A stretch of DNA of 64,000 bases from Bacteroidota bacterium (GTDB taxonomy: Bacteria; Bacteroidota; Bacteroidia; Bacteroidales; F082). Under the pieces are notes generated by a model. The model ran no database searches. It worked only from the letters and a program-made list of their open reading frames with translations, and was not told the DNA's origin. Position numbers and translations under genes: made by a program. Below, piece after piece: positions 33,407 through 45,316 of this stretch (positions within the stretch are counted from its first letter, which is position 1; every line of letters starts with the position of its first letter). The DNA is taken from positions 1 through 64,000 of the forward strand of contig JAHIUX010000041.1 of assembly GCA_018816765.1 (NCBI GenBank), read 5' to 3'.

Positions 33407-35422
33407 ATGAATAACATTACTAAATTCAACGTACTGATCGTTGATGACCGTCCGGAAAATTTGCTGACACTTGAGGGAATTCTGGAAAGTGATAACCTGA
33501 ATATTTTGAAAGCCAATTCGGGCAATGAAGCCCTTGGCATCATGCTCGAGAGCGATGTTTCGTTGGTACTGATGGACGTTCAAATGCCAGGCATGGATGG
33601 GTTTGAGGTTGCCGAGATCATGCGCAGCAGCGAGCGCACAAAATACATTCCCATCATTTTCGTGACTGCCATCAGCAAGCAAAGGCAGCATATTTTCCGC
33701 GGCTACGAAACAGGAGCCGTTGACTACCTTTACAAACCCCTTGACCTTGAAATTCTGCAAAGTAAGATTAAGGCCTTCATTGAGTTTTTCCAGCACAAAA
33801 ATGCCCTGGAGGATACTACCCGGAAGTTGGCCAAAACCGTCGACGAGCTGAATATGGCGAAAAGAATTGCCGAAGAAGCCACATCGGCCAAAAGCGCTTT
33901 TTTAGCCACCATGAGCCACGAAATCAGGACGCCACTGAATGGCATCATCGGTATGGCAGAGCTAGGATTAATGGACGATGAAATAAATGCCATTCAGAAA
34001 GAGCGTTTGCTCGACATCAAGAACTCCGGTGAATCCTTGCTCGAAATCATCAACGAAATCCTCGACATCTCGAAAATTGAAGCTGATAAGCTAGAACTTG
34101 AAGAAATTGAATTCAGCATCCGTGAAGTCATTGAAAAGATTGTAAACCTGCTCTCAGTAAAAATATTTCAGGAAAAACTTGAGTTTGTGTGCGAAATCTC
34201 GCCCAACCTACCCGACATCCTCATCGGTGACCCGTTAAGAATCAGACAGATATTGATTAATCTGTTAAGCAATGCCATCAAGTTTACCGAAGAAGGTACA
34301 GTAGGACTTTATGTTCGCCTGATCGATCATGTTGAAGAACAGGTAAGTATTGAATTTTCCGTTGAAGACACCGGAATTGGCATTCCCAAAGAAAGGATCG
34401 GCAGGTTGTTCGAATCTTACACCCAGGTGGATACCTCAACAACCCGCACCCACGGCGGCACAGGCCTTGGATTAACCATCAGCCAGAAGCTGGTGAATAT
34501 GATGGGCGGGCAGATAAAGATCGAAAGTGAACTGGGCGTTGGTAGCAAGTTTTATTACAAGCTGAATATGGTTACCGGCGACCAAAAGATCAGGCCTTGG
34601 GAGCTTAAACTCGACAGGCCAAATAACACCTACAATGTGTTGATTATCGATGACCATCAGAAATCAGCTGATATTGTGATCGACCTGCTGAAAAACTGGA
34701 AAATCAACTTTCATTATGCCAACACCTGCAAAAACGGCATCGATATCATTCAGGAAAACACCTTCGATCTGGTGCTCATCGATTTTTATCTGCAAAAGAT
34801 GAATGGTGCTGAGGTGGCTGAGAAAATCAGCAGCCTCCTTGCTGGTAAAACACTTCCTGAATTTGTCCTTCTGTCGCCGAGCAAGGCCAACATCGACATT
34901 CTGAAACTCAAAAAAGCCAACCATTTCGAGTTTCTCACAAAACCCGTGCTTCAAAACGATTTGCGCAACCTGCTGATTAAGAAATTCGGAAGCAAGGGTA
35001 CTGTTGCCAAAGCGGAACACATCGAAGAGAAACCAAAGGAAAAATCGGAATCTGTATTTAAAATCCTGGTAGCAGAAGACCAGATCATTAACCGGAAAAT
35101 TGTCGTTCAATTGCTTGAAAAGAAAGGCTGGCAGGTAAAGGCAGTCGAAAATGGCAAACTCGCCTATGAAGCCACCCTGAAGGAATCGTTCAGCATCATT
35201 CTGATGGATGTACAGATGCCTGAAATGGATGGCTTTGATGCCACCAGAAACATCCGAAAAGTAGAAGATCCCCAGAACAAACATACTCCCATTGTTGCCA
35301 TGACAGCGCATGCCATGAAAGGTGACCGTGAAAAATGCCTTGACGCAGGCATGGATTTTTACATCACCAAACCTGTCAATCCCAACGAATTATTTGAAAC
35401 CATTCAAAAGTTCGCCCTATAA
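33407..35422 (+). CDS. Soluble hybrid histidine kinase (REC-HisKA-HATPase-REC-REC)
   Basis: A 671-residue cytoplasmic kinase. Order: receiver 1 (about 5-125, 'VLIVDDRPENLL', phospho-Asp57 in 'LVLMDVQMPGMDG'), a short coiled coil, HisKA with His171 in '[11 protein letters not shown]', HATPase (about 270-390, 'EDTGIGIPKERIGRLFE' and 'GGTGLGL'), receiver 2 (about 407-525), receiver 3 (about 550-670, 'LMDVQMPEMDGF'). Receiver 2 is divergent: its Asp region reads 'LVLIDFYLQKMNG'. No transmembrane segment is seen, so input must come through its N-terminal receiver, probably from the other kinases. It is the first gene of the cluster and is followed after 32 bases by the largest kinase. Confidence 0.95.
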   Translation: MNNITKFNVLIVDDRPENLLTLEGILESDNLNILKANSGNEALGIMLESDVSLVLMDVQMPGMDGFEVAEIMRSSERTKYIPIIFVTAISKQRQHIFRGYETGAVDYLYKPLDLEILQSKIKAFIEFFQHKNALEDTTRKLAKTVDELNMAKRIAEEATSAKSAFLATMSHEIRTPLNGIIGMAELGLMDDEINAIQKERLLDIKNSGESLLEIINEILDISKIEADKLELEEIEFSIREVIEKIVNLLSVKIFQEKLEFVCEISPNLPDILIGDPLRIRQILINLLSNAIKFTEEGTVGLYVRLIDHVEEQVSIEFSVEDTGIGIPKERIGRLFESYTQVDTSTTRTHGGTGLGLTISQKLVNMMGGQIKIESELGVGSKFYYKLNMVTGDQKIRPWELKLDRPNNTYNVLIIDDHQKSADIVIDLLKNWKINFHYANTCKNGIDIIQENTFDLVLIDFYLQKMNGAEVAEKISSLLAGKTLPEFVLLSPSKANIDILKLKKANHFEFLTKPVLQNDLRNLLIKKFGSKGTVAKAEHIEEKPKEKSESVFKILVAEDQIINRKIVVQLLEKKGWQVKAVENGKLAYEATLKESFSIILMDVQMPEMDGFDATRNIRKVEDPQNKHTPIVAMTAHAMKGDREKCLDAGMDFYITKPVNPNELFETIQKFAL

Positions 35423-35454
35423 TTAAAGAGTAACTAAAGAAGCATATTGTCCTT

Positions 35455-38400
35455 ATGGAAAATCTCGATTACAACACTGCCAGCAGCTGGGACAAAATCA
35501 AACACTCGCTCCGGTCGTGGCGTTACATCGGTGTTGGCAAATCACTCTTGATATGGTTTCTGGCCATCTCTATCATCCCGTTGGCATCGATCAGTTTTAT
35601 CAACTTCCTGAACGCATACCATGGATTAACGATTGTTGCCGAAAAATCACTGCATTCAACTTCGCTGTTGCGGGTCGAAAACATCAACTCATTTTTCCGT
35701 GAGTCAGTCGACTTTCTTGAGCAAAACAGCAGGCAACAGATCGATATCGATTTTCTGAAAAACCTGAAGCGCACTTATCTGAAATTCGATGGGGATTTTG
35801 AAACATTCAGCAAGGATGCACTTTATGAGCAACTCACCAGAGAGCACCGTGATGAATACAAGGACCTTACGCGAAAAAACGGATACTATGATCTTTATTA
35901 TATTGATGATGTGGGTAATATTTTATTCAGTTTGCGTCAGGAGTCAGACCTGGGAACGAATGTTTTCACAGGACCGTTACAGTCAAGCCGATTTGCCCGT
36001 TGTTGCCGCGAGGCCAAAGACACCCACCACATCATGTTTTCTGACCTCGAATTTTATGCCCCTTCATTAAGCACTTTGTCTGGTTTTTTCGTTCAGCCCG
36101 TCCTCGACAAAGACAACCTGCTCGTTGGATTTATCGCCTTGCAGGTTACCATGAACAGGATTAACCAGATCATTCAGCAGGACGCAGGTTATGGCGAAAC
36201 CGGACAAGCCTATATCGTTGGAAAAGATCAGTTACTACGTTCAGCAATGCGCTTTGGCAGGGATGAAGACATCCTGCACCTCCGTGTCGACAACCAAAAA
36301 ACCAAGGACTGGTTGTTCTTTCTTCAGCATAAAAACAATATGCCATTCTTAAAAACCTATGAACTTGATGAGGAAAAGGTGTCGACTTATGACTCTGACC
36401 GCAAAGGAAAGTATGTGTTAGGTATTTATAGAAACCTGGGGTTTCTTGAAAAACTGGGCGTTAACTGGGCACTGATAGAAGAAATCGAGCACAAGGAAGC
36501 ATTTGCCTATGCACGTAAGCTTTCCGATATTGTTAAGCTGTCATTTCTGATCACCATACTTGTCGTATTCTTTATTTCAATCCTTGTTACAAGGTGGTTT
36601 GTAAACCCAATCAAGCAGTTATCTTCCTGGGCAAAACAGGTTGCAGTCGGGCAACTCGACAACAAATTCATCAAAGCTCCGAACAACGAAGTGGGCGAAA
36701 TGGTAGCCACGTTTAACCGGCTCACCAACTCGCTTCAATCCTATGCAGGCGTTGCGAAGTCGATGGCCAAAGGCGATTACAGCGAAACCGTTGAGATTCG
36801 GAGCGAGGAAGATATCCTTGGCAAATCGATGAACCAGATGGTCGAAAGCTTCAGCAAAGTCGTTGAACAGGCAAACAGAATCGCAAAAGGCGATTATTCA
36901 GTTACCGTTACACCGCGCAGCGATAAAGACACACTTGGCGTAGCCCTTTATGAAATGACGAGCACGCTCCAGAAAAACGCCATTGAAAATACAAATCAGG
37001 ATTGGCTGAAAACCGGCCTGAATTCGCTTGGACAAAGTATGAGCGGACAGAAAGTTGTTGCTGACCTGACCAACAATATTATTTCGTTCGTCTCGCATTA
37101 TCTTGATGCACAGGTTGGTTTGATCTATCTGTATGATGAAGAAGACAAGCTGCTCCACATTACAGCCGACTATGCCCTCGACAACGATAAGATTGAGAAA
37201 ACCGCCGGAATTAAACCCGGGAAAGGGCTGGCCGGACAAGTTGCCAAAGACAGGAAAATGCTGCTGATCAGCGATAAACACTCAGAGTATAAAATCAAGG
37301 CTGGAAATGTTGTGCTAACACCTACTAACTTTTTGCTTTGTCCACTTGTGTTTGAATCGGAGCTTGTGGGTGTGATTGAGCTTGTTTCCATCAACCCGTT
37401 TACCGATTTAAACGTCGCCTTCCTTAAAATGGCGGCCGACAGCATTGCCATCGCCATCAGCACTTCAAGGGCCAGCGACAAAGTTCAGAAACTGCTCCAG
37501 CAAACACAGGAACAAGCCAATGAACTTGTGGTTCAGCAGGAAGAACTTCGTCAGGCAAATGAGGAATTGCTTGAGCAAACAAACGCCTTGCGCATATCGG
37601 AGGAAAATCTTCAATCGCAACAGGAAGAACTGAAGGTGACCAACGAAGAACTCGAAGAGCGCACACATGCACTTGAAATTCAAAGAGATGCCATCAGAGT
37701 GAAAAACAAGGAACTCGAACTTGCCCGCAAAGAAATTGAGCACAAAGCAAAAGACCTTGAACTGGCCTCAAAATACAAGTCAGAGTTTTTGGCCAATATG
37801 TCGCATGAGCTCAGAACACCACTCAACAGCATTTTGGTCCTGTCGCAATTGCTGGCAGAAAACAGAAAAACTCACCTCGATCAAAAAGAGCTTGAATATG
37901 CCAAAACCATCAACAGCTCTGGAACAGACCTGCTCGATCTGATCAACGAAATCCTCGATCTAAGCAAGGTTGAATCGGGTAAAATCGAACTGTACCTTGA
38001 GAGTATGTATTTTGAGGATCTATCGAACTATGTCAGGAAAACATTTGGCCCTGTTGCTGAAAAGAAAGGGCTCGAGCTCTTCATCAACATTAGCAACAAT
38101 CTGCCCGAAATGATCCGCACCGATGTACAGCGGCTGTATCAAATCATCAAAAACCTGTATTCAAATGCCCTCAAGTTTACTCACGAAGGCAGCATCACAC
38201 TTAATATATACCGACCTGAATCAACTACAAAATTCAAGACCGAACTTGCAGCAGAGCGCGCCATCGCGTTTTCTGTTTCTGACACAGGGATAGGCATTCC
38301 GGCTGAGAAGCTGCAACTGATTTTTGAAGCATTCCAACAAGCTGATGGCACCACCAGCCGCAAGTATGGAGGCACAGGCTTAGGACTAAGTATCTCGAAA

Positions 38401-39849
38401 GGGTTTGCCGAACTGCTCGGCGGCGAAATCAATGTTGAAAGCAAAGAAGGAAATGGCACCACTTTTACCCTTTATCTGCCTGATGACCTTGTTATTGCCG
38501 ATGTCGTTGAGAAGCCTGTATTGGTCACTGAGAAAGCCCACGACATTTTCGATGAAGCCACTGCACCCGAAAACCTCAGTGAACCGGATAAAAAGGTTAA
38601 CCTGAAACTCAGAAATGCACAAAAGCCACATATTGCAGAAGAAGCGAATGACGACCGCAATTCAATCACCGAAGGCGATAAAATCCTGTTGGTTATTGAG
38701 GACGACAAGAACTTTTCGCGTTTGTTGTATGACCTTGCCCACGAACACCGCTACAAATGCATCATTGCCTATGACGGGGAATCGGGTTTACATTATGCCG
38801 ATTATTACTCGCCAAGTGCCATTATTCTGGACATCGGACTTCCCGGAATCGACGGTTACGAAGTGATGAACCGGCTGAAGCGCAACAAACGTACTCGCCA
38901 TATTCCTGTGCATTTTATTTCTGCTGTCGACAAATCGCTCGACACCCTGAAACTGGGGGCTATCGGCTACCTCAGCAAACCCGTAAGTCACGAATCACTG
39001 CAAAGTGCATTCAATCGGATCGACAAAATCGTCACCAATCCCATCAAGAAACTCCTTGTTGTTGAAGACGACCCGATTACGAGACTCAGTATTGAAAACC
39101 TGATGAAAGAGGACTATTTGGAGATATCTTCTGTGGACAGTGGCGAAAAGGCGTATGAGATCCTTCAAAACCAGCTTTTCGATTGCATCATTCTCGACCT
39201 CGGGCTGACCAATATGACCGGATTTGAGTTGCTGGAAATGATCAAAAAAGACGATAAGTTGAATGTGATCCCGATCGTTATTTACACCTCGAAGGAGCTA
39301 ACCAAAGAGGAAGACCTGAAACTGCAGTTTTTTGCCGATTCCATCATTATGAAAGGCGCCCGTTCGTTCGAACGGCTATTGTCGGAAACCACCCTTTTCC
39401 TCCATCAGATCGAATCAAACCTACCGGAGAAAAAACAGGAAATGCTGAGTAAAATTCATGGCCGTGATGATGTGCTCGAAGGAAAGACAATCCTTCTGGT
39501 GGATGACGATATGAGAAACGTATTTGCAATCAACAGCCTGCTCGAAGGATACAAAATCAAGGTCATTTTTGGTAAAAACGGCATCGAAGGACTCGAAAGG
39601 CTCAAAGAAAACCCATTCATTGACCTGGTACTCATGGATGTCATGATGCCCGAAATGGATGGATATCAAGCCATGAAAGAAATCAGGAAACAGAAGAAAT
39701 ACCAGAAACTGCCCATCATTGCCTTAACTGCCAAAGCAATGAAAGACGATAGAGAAAAGTGCCTTGCCGCCGGCGCAAATGAATACCTGGCTAAGCCTGT
39801 TGATACGGCAAAGCTGATTTCTTTGCTCAGGGTTTGGCTGTATAAATAG
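35455..39849 (+). CDS. Giant membrane hybrid histidine kinase (dCache-HAMP-GAF-CC-HK-3xREC)
   Basis: A 1464-residue sensor kinase. Transmembrane helix 1 is at about 25-47, then a 310-residue extracytoplasmic dCache-like domain ('GYGETGQAYIVGKDQLLRS'), TM2 at about 360-382, a HAMP domain followed by one or two more HAMP-like units ('AKGDYSETVEIRSEEDILG', 'AKGDYSVTVTPRSDKDTLG'), GAF (about 523-672), a Glu/Gln-rich coiled coil (673-778, with '[16 protein letters not shown]'), HisKA with His784, HATPase (about 890-1010), and three receivers (about 1076-1186, 1198-1310, 1344-1464). It should sense a small molecule outside the inner membrane. It is closely related to the next gene, and both end in 'LLRVWLYK'. 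Confidence 0.95.
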   Translation: MENLDYNTASSWDKIKHSLRSWRYIGVGKSLLIWFLAISIIPLASISFINFLNAYHGLTIVAEKSLHSTSLLRVENINSFFRESVDFLEQNSRQQIDIDFLKNLKRTYLKFDGDFETFSKDALYEQLTREHRDEYKDLTRKNGYYDLYYIDDVGNILFSLRQESDLGTNVFTGPLQSSRFARCCREAKDTHHIMFSDLEFYAPSLSTLSGFFVQPVLDKDNLLVGFIALQVTMNRINQIIQQDAGYGETGQAYIVGKDQLLRSAMRFGRDEDILHLRVDNQKTKDWLFFLQHKNNMPFLKTYELDEEKVSTYDSDRKGKYVLGIYRNLGFLEKLGVNWALIEEIEHKEAFAYARKLSDIVKLSFLITILVVFFISILVTRWFVNPIKQLSSWAKQVAVGQLDNKFIKAPNNEVGEMVATFNRLTNSLQSYAGVAKSMAKGDYSETVEIRSEEDILGKSMNQMVESFSKVVEQANRIAKGDYSVTVTPRSDKDTLGVALYEMTSTLQKNAIENTNQDWLKTGLNSLGQSMSGQKVVADLTNNIISFVSHYLDAQVGLIYLYDEEDKLLHITADYALDNDKIEKTAGIKPGKGLAGQVAKDRKMLLISDKHSEYKIKAGNVVLTPTNFLLCPLVFESELVGVIELVSINPFTDLNVAFLKMAADSIAIAISTSRASDKVQKLLQQTQEQANELVVQQEELRQANEELLEQTNALRISEENLQSQQEELKVTNEELEERTHALEIQRDAIRVKNKELELARKEIEHKAKDLELASKYKSEFLANMSHELRTPLNSILVLSQLLAENRKTHLDQKELEYAKTINSSGTDLLDLINEILDLSKVESGKIELYLESMYFEDLSNYVRKTFGPVAEKKGLELFINISNNLPEMIRTDVQRLYQIIKNLYSNALKFTHEGSITLNIYRPESTTKFKTELAAERAIAFSVSDTGIGIPAEKLQLIFEAFQQADGTTSRKYGGTGLGLSISKGFAELLGGEINVESKEGNGTTFTLYLPDDLVIADVVEKPVLVTEKAHDIFDEATAPENLSEPDKKVNLKLRNAQKPHIAEEANDDRNSITEGDKILLVIEDDKNFSRLLYDLAHEHRYKCIIAYDGESGLHYADYYSPSAIILDIGLPGIDGYEVMNRLKRNKRTRHIPVHFISAVDKSLDTLKLGAIGYLSKPVSHESLQSAFNRIDKIVTNPIKKLLVVEDDPITRLSIENLMKEDYLEISSVDSGEKAYEILQNQLFDCIILDLGLTNMTGFELLEMIKKDDKLNVIPIVIYTSKELTKEEDLKLQFFADSIIMKGARSFERLLSETTLFLHQIESNLPEKKQEMLSKIHGRDDVLEGKTILLVDDDMRNVFAINSLLEGYKIKVIFGKNGIEGLERLKENPFIDLVLMDVMMPEMDGYQAMKEIRKQKKYQKLPIIALTAKAMKDDREKCLAAGANEYLAKPVDTAKLISLLRVWLYK

Positions 39850-39888
39850 TAATGGACTCATGTTTTCAAATGACTGAAAAGCAAGCAT

Positions 39889-42800
39889 ATGGTAACCAGA
39901 ATCATCAATAAGCTGCCGATCCGTTCAAAGCTTTACGTGGTAACCACGATTACCATGCTAAACCTGTTGCTGATTGCCTGGGGAGTGAATTACTTTTTCA
40001 GCACTTACCGCGTACTGATCATCCTGAGCAATGCCGAACGCATTCACATGAACTATTTTCAGCAGGGTGTCATTGGTTTTCAAAAGTTCAAAACCAATCA
40101 GCACAAGGCCACTGCAGAACTATCTATGCAAATGATAGAAAGGGCCAACAATATGGCCTTTGTTTTCGGCCGCATCGACAGCATTGCTGCCAACTCCTCC
40201 AATGAAGCATTTGAAGCACTCTTGTTAAAGGTACTATACGAATCCCTCGAGAACGATCCCAGAAATGCGAGATTACTTGCTAACCGGTGCAAACTGTTTC
40301 TAAGCATTAAGGACAAGCGCTTTTTAGAAACTGTCGAAACTTCCTACAGGGGTTATCGGAAAGGGAGCGCAGTACTAGAAACCATCGACAATTATTTTGC
40401 CTCCCCATCACCTGAAGCAGAAGAAAAGCTGCAGCGGCAACTCGATGACATCCAGAAAGAATATGAGGTTTTTGCCGAATCACTTACAGGTTTGGGAAAT
40501 TATGGACAATACCTGTTGATATGGATGCTGGTTATCCTGATATCTGTATCAGGGCTCATTATTCTGTTGGTTTCCTTCAGGTTGTCGAACATGATCACCA
40601 AACCGATCATTAACATTGCTTCCAAGTTCGAGCTGATGTCAAAAGGACATACCGAGGAGCAAATCGAAACCAAATCGCAGGATGAAATAGGACGTTTGGT
40701 TGACTCATTTAATAAGCTAAGCGTAAGCGTTTCAGAAATTATCGGCTATGCGAAAAAAGTTGCTGAAGGTGATTACAGCGCAATGATTGAAGCAAGGTCA
40801 GATAAAGACGAGCTCGCGTTTGCGCTCAACAGAACTACGGCATTCCTGCTTAAAACGGAACAGGAACAGGCGCATTTCGATTGGCTGAAGAATGGCAAAA
40901 ACCTGCTGAATGAGCACATCAGGGGCGAAAACAGCCTTGAAGACTTATCAGAAAAGATTCTGCATTTTCTGGCCAAGTACCTGAATATGCAACTGGGCGC
41001 CATGTATGTGAATTTGATTGACGGACAATTCCTGCACCTCACCGCTACATATGGTGCCGCGAAAGGTCAATTAAAAGATGGATACTCACCTGGTGAATCG
41101 CTTGTTGGACAGGTGTTTAACAATATGCAACCTATCATCGTTGAGCAACCTGAGGGTGGTACCTATTTTGTTTCTTCGGCACTACAGAAAACACCTGCAA
41201 AAGCCCTTATGCTGTTTCCGCTGGTATTTGATAAGCAAGTATTCGGTGTCATCGAAATGGCAACTGTATCTCAACTGACGACAGGCATTATCGCCTTTAT
41301 GAACGAGGTGAATGAAAGCATTGCTGTAAGTGTTCGCACATCGCTTTCACGCATGAAACTGAGTGAATTGCTGTCAACCACACAGCAACAGGCTGAAGAA
41401 CTCCAGACCCAGCAGGAAGAACTCAGGGTTGCCAATGAAGAGCTCGAAGAACAAACTGTCGCCCTGAAGCTGAACGAAAAACGCTTACAGGAGCAGCAGG
41501 AAGAACTTAAGGTAACCAACGAAGAACTCGAAGAGCGCACCCAGGATCTTGAAATGCAAAAAAAGGCCATTTCAGAGAAAAACCTTGAACTCGAAAATGC
41601 CCGCAAAGCCCTTGAGTTTAAAGCAAGCCAGCTCGAAGTAACCAGCAAATACAAGTCGGAGTTCCTGGCAAATATGTCGCATGAACTCAGAACCCCATTA
41701 AACAGCCTGCTGATCCTGTCGCGTGATTTATCGGAAAACAAAAAGAACAACCTCACCCCAGATCAGATTGAAGCTTCCAGAATCATTTACAACAGTGGCA
41801 ATGACCTGCTTAACCTGATCAATGAGATTCTCGACCTGGCGAAAATTGAGTCGGGTAAAATGACCATCAATCCGGAAGCGATTTCATGGAAAGGTATTTC
41901 AGGTCAACTAAAAGACAGTTTCCAGCACATGGCTGGTCAAAAGCAATTATCCTTTGATGTGTCAGCCTTGCCCGGAGCACCGGAAAAATTTGTCAGCGAT
42001 AAGCTGCGTTTGCTGCAAATCATCAAAAACCTGGTATCCAATGCCATAAAATTCACGCACAATGGCGGGATTACAATTACCATCGGTCCTGTTGCAAAAT
42101 CAGCCTCGCTTCGTCAGAACAACATCGACAAAAATGACTTTTTTGCAATTGCTGTTACTGATACCGGCATTGGCATTGCACCTGAAAAACAACTCGAAAT
42201 ATTTGAGGCATTTCACCAGGCTGACGGGAGCATTTCGCGTAAGTATGGGGGTACAGGCCTGGGATTGTCCATTACACGCGAGCTGAGCAAACTGCTTGGT
42301 GGCGAAATTACACTGAGTTCAGTCCCGGGAGAAGGATCCGTTTTCACACTTGTTTTGCCTAAAAAGCTTAGTGAAAAACCGCAAAACCTGCCAAAGAATG
42401 AGCTAAAAATTGATGAGCCAATTGGCATTCCGTTCAAAACAACACAGGATTTCATTGAAACAAAGGAGTTTGAGCAATTTGACAGGGAGCCTGTTTTCAT
42501 CTCCGATGACCGGGACAACCTTGCTTCTGGCGACAAGGTGCTGCTGATTGTTGAAGACGATCGGAATTTTGCCAGCATTTTGCTCCTACAGGGCCGTGAA
42601 AGAGGCTTCAAATGCATTGTTGCAGGTACCGGTGAGCACGCGTTGCTGGCAACCGATAAGGTACTCCCCGATGCGATCATCCTCGACATCAAACTGCCCG
42701 GCATGAGTGGTTACAAGGTCCTTGATGCATTAAAAGAGGACCAGCGCACCCGGCACATTCCGGTCCACATCATGTCGGCAATGGAAGAAAGCCTTGAGGC

Positions 42801-43704
42801 CTTTCAGAAAGGAGCCATTGGGTTCGTTACCAAGCCAGCTTCACAGGAAAAACTCGACATGGCATTTACACGCATTTCAACCTTTGTCAACAAGAACATT
42901 AAGGACCTTTTGCTTGTAGAAGACAACGATGAGATGCGCAGCCTGATTACAAAAATCATTGGAGGTAAGGACGTTAATGTGTGCGAAGTCACGACTGGGA
43001 AGCTGGCCATCGAACAAATCAGCGAACGGCAGTTTGACTGCATGGTACTCGATCTGGGACTGCCCGATATGTCAGGCCTTGAGCTTTTAAGAAAGCTTAA
43101 TGAACTGGAAAACATCAACATACCTCCGGTAATAATCTACACAGCCAAGGAGCTTAGCAGAGAAGAGGACCACGAATTGCGCAAATACGCCAGTTCAATC
43201 ATCATCAAGGGGGTAAAATCAGATGAGCGCCTGCTTGACGAAACTGCCCTTTTTCTCCATCGGGTTGTTGGTAATCTTCCACAGGGCAAGCAAAATATTA
43301 TTGCCACCTTGCACGACAAGGAAGCAGTATTCAGGAACAAAACAATTCTGCTTATCGACGATGATATGCGCAACGTTTTCGCTCTGACCAAAATTCTGGA
43401 AGAACATGGTATGCTCGTGATTGAAGCTGAAAATGGAAAAATTGGCATTCAAAAACTAATGGCAAACAAGCAGGTCGATCTGGTATTGATGGATATTATG
43501 ATGCCGGAGATGGATGGTTACACCGCAATCAGGGAGATCAGGAAACACGCCAACTGGAAAAAATTGCCGATCATCACCCTCACTGCCAAAGCAATGAAGG
43601 AGGATAAGGAAAAGAGTATACAAGCCGGTGCCAATGATTATCTGTCGAAACCAGTTGATGTGGCAAAACTGCTTTCGATGCTCAGGGTTTGGTTATACAA
43701 ATAA
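39889..43704 (+). CDS. Large membrane hybrid histidine kinase (helical sensor-HAMP-GAF-CC-HK-3xREC)
   Basis: A 1271-residue paralogue of the preceding kinase. TM1 is at about 16-38, a 165-residue helical periplasmic region, TM2 at about 208-230, HAMP plus a second HAMP-like unit ('[18 protein letters not shown]'), GAF (about 335-485), coiled coil (490-590, again '[16 protein letters not shown]'), HisKA with His598, HATPase (about 703-826), and receivers at about 882-990, 1005-1125 and 1151-1271. From the GAF domain on it aligns closely with its neighbour, but the sensor region is of a different type (helical bundle instead of dCache). This suggests duplication with sensor exchange. Confidence 0.95.
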   Translation: MVTRIINKLPIRSKLYVVTTITMLNLLLIAWGVNYFFSTYRVLIILSNAERIHMNYFQQGVIGFQKFKTNQHKATAELSMQMIERANNMAFVFGRIDSIAANSSNEAFEALLLKVLYESLENDPRNARLLANRCKLFLSIKDKRFLETVETSYRGYRKGSAVLETIDNYFASPSPEAEEKLQRQLDDIQKEYEVFAESLTGLGNYGQYLLIWMLVILISVSGLIILLVSFRLSNMITKPIINIASKFELMSKGHTEEQIETKSQDEIGRLVDSFNKLSVSVSEIIGYAKKVAEGDYSAMIEARSDKDELAFALNRTTAFLLKTEQEQAHFDWLKNGKNLLNEHIRGENSLEDLSEKILHFLAKYLNMQLGAMYVNLIDGQFLHLTATYGAAKGQLKDGYSPGESLVGQVFNNMQPIIVEQPEGGTYFVSSALQKTPAKALMLFPLVFDKQVFGVIEMATVSQLTTGIIAFMNEVNESIAVSVRTSLSRMKLSELLSTTQQQAEELQTQQEELRVANEELEEQTVALKLNEKRLQEQQEELKVTNEELEERTQDLEMQKKAISEKNLELENARKALEFKASQLEVTSKYKSEFLANMSHELRTPLNSLLILSRDLSENKKNNLTPDQIEASRIIYNSGNDLLNLINEILDLAKIESGKMTINPEAISWKGISGQLKDSFQHMAGQKQLSFDVSALPGAPEKFVSDKLRLLQIIKNLVSNAIKFTHNGGITITIGPVAKSASLRQNNIDKNDFFAIAVTDTGIGIAPEKQLEIFEAFHQADGSISRKYGGTGLGLSITRELSKLLGGEITLSSVPGEGSVFTLVLPKKLSEKPQNLPKNELKIDEPIGIPFKTTQDFIETKEFEQFDREPVFISDDRDNLASGDKVLLIVEDDRNFASILLLQGRERGFKCIVAGTGEHALLATDKVLPDAIILDIKLPGMSGYKVLDALKEDQRTRHIPVHIMSAMEESLEAFQKGAIGFVTKPASQEKLDMAFTRISTFVNKNIKDLLLVEDNDEMRSLITKIIGGKDVNVCEVTTGKLAIEQISERQFDCMVLDLGLPDMSGLELLRKLNELENINIPPVIIYTAKELSREEDHELRKYASSIIIKGVKSDERLLDETALFLHRVVGNLPQGKQNIIATLHDKEAVFRNKTILLIDDDMRNVFALTKILEEHGMLVIEAENGKIGIQKLMANKQVDLVLMDIMMPEMDGYTAIREIRKHANWKKLPIITLTAKAMKEDKEKSIQAGANDYLSKPVDVAKLLSMLRVWLYK

Positions 43705-43715
43705 AATGGCCATCA

Positions 43716-45305
43716 ATGACAACTAATATCAAAATACTGATCGTTGACGATAAGCCTGAAAACCTTGTTTCGCTCGAGCGTATCATTGATTTGCCAGGGG
43801 TTGAATTTGTCAGGGCGCTGTCAGGCAATGAAGCGCTTACAAAAACCCTTCACCACGATTTTGCACTGGTCATCCTCGATGTCCAGATGCCTGACATGGA
43901 CGGGTATGAAACCGTGCAACTGCTTAGGTCATCGAAGAAAACAAAATACCTTCCGGTCATCTTTGTATCAGCCATCTATCAGGAAGATTTTCACATCATT
44001 AAGGGAATTGAGACCGGTGCTGTTGATTTTATTTCAAAACCCATCGTACCCGAAATTCTCGTGGGGAAAGTCAGGGTGTTTCTTGAGCTCTATCAACAGC
44101 GGCAGCTGCTGGCCAGTTTGCTCGAGGAAAAAGAAAGGATGAACCAGGAATTGCAGCTTGCCAAGGAAAAAGCCGAGCAGGCTACATCGACAAAATCGAA
44201 ATTTCTGGCCAATATGAGCCATGAAATCAGGACCCCACTCAATGGCATCCTGGGGATGACAAATGTGCTCGCCAACACCAGGCTTGACAAGGAACAGCTT
44301 GGGTTTATCGAAATCATTCAAATCTCAGGGGAAAATCTACTGGCCATCATTAATGACATTCTCGACTTTTCGAAAATAGAAGCCGGGCAAGTGACCATTG
44401 AACAAATCCCTTTCAGTATCCGCTGCGAAATTGGTGCTGTGTTAAAGCTGATTCAGCTTAAAGCTAACGAAAAAGGGCTTAAGCTTTCAAAAGAAATTCA
44501 TCCATTGCTTAGCAAATGGTACCTTGGCGACTCACTGCGCATCAAACAGGTGCTGTTAAACCTGATCAATAATGCCATCAAATTCACCCAGGAAGGATCT
44601 GTCACCCTGATCGTAAAACCAATCCAACAAGAGACGCAGCAGGTGTTACGCTTTGAAATCGTTGATACGGGGATTGGCATCACTGAAGAGGGTATGGGAA
44701 AACTGTTTAAAGAATTCAGCCAGACTGACATATCCACATCGCGGCGTTTTGGAGGTACCGGTCTTGGATTGGCCATTTGCAAAAGCCTTGTGACGATGAT
44801 GGGCGGAAATATCGGCGTTGAAAGTGAAGCAGGAAAAGGCTCTACTTTCTGGTTCCAACTTCCATTAATCGAATCGGATGTACAGGAAGTTGAAAAAGTG
44901 GCCGTTTCCGTAAAAGACCTGCCTAAAAACCTGCGGATTCTGCTTGCTGAAGACCACCTGATTAATCAGAAAGTGGCAAAACACGCCCTGGAACAACTCA
45001 ACTACACCTGTGACCTTGCCGAGAACGGCATTAAAGCCATTGATTTGCACAAAAAAAATAATTACGACATCATCTTAATGGATATTCAAATGCCCGAGCT
45101 TGATGGCCTTGAAGCCACAAAACGCATCAGGGCAGACGAAGCGGCAAATCCTCGTAAAAAACCTGTGTTTATTGCTGCCATTACAGCCAATGCATTTTAC
45201 GAAGACAAAATGAAGTGTTTTGAAGCAGGCATGAACTATTATCTCTCAAAACCTTTCAAAACAGAAGAATTAAAAGAACTTTTTGCAGTTTACGATACCT
45301 TGTAA
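43716..45305 (+). CDS. Soluble hybrid histidine kinase (REC-HisKA-HATPase-REC)
   Basis: A 529-residue cytoplasmic kinase. Receiver 1 is at about 4-120 ('[15 protein letters not shown]', '[14 protein letters not shown]'), then a short coiled coil, HisKA with His169 in '[11 protein letters not shown]', HATPase (about 270-390, '[18 protein letters not shown]') and a C-terminal receiver (about 405-525, '[19 protein letters not shown]'). The ATG at 43716 ([12 protein letters not shown]) is used; a longer non-ATG start overlaps the preceding gene. The layout matches the first kinase of the cluster minus one receiver, so the two soluble kinases are also probably paralogues. CheR follows after 11 bases. 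Confidence 0.94.
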   Translation: MTTNIKILIVDDKPENLVSLERIIDLPGVEFVRALSGNEALTKTLHHDFALVILDVQMPDMDGYETVQLLRSSKKTKYLPVIFVSAIYQEDFHIIKGIETGAVDFISKPIVPEILVGKVRVFLELYQQRQLLASLLEEKERMNQELQLAKEKAEQATSTKSKFLANMSHEIRTPLNGILGMTNVLANTRLDKEQLGFIEIIQISGENLLAIINDILDFSKIEAGQVTIEQIPFSIRCEIGAVLKLIQLKANEKGLKLSKEIHPLLSKWYLGDSLRIKQVLLNLINNAIKFTQEGSVTLIVKPIQQETQQVLRFEIVDTGIGITEEGMGKLFKEFSQTDISTSRRFGGTGLGLAICKSLVTMMGGNIGVESEAGKGSTFWFQLPLIESDVQEVEKVAVSVKDLPKNLRILLAEDHLINQKVAKHALEQLNYTCDLAENGIKAIDLHKKNNYDIILMDIQMPELDGLEATKRIRADEAANPRKKPVFIAAITANAFYEDKMKCFEAGMNYYLSKPFKTEELKELFAVYDTL

Positions 45306-45316
45306 CCAACCACACA

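Noticed and set aside
33223-33414. 63-codon open frame before the first kinase
   Set aside because: It covers the promoter-like TATATTTG and the direct repeats, has no recognisable domain and runs into the kinase start; likely chance.
41271-41756. Long Ser-rich open frame antisense to a kinase coiled coil
   Set aside because: It is the complement of the repeated Glu/Leu codons of the coiled coil; composition artefact.
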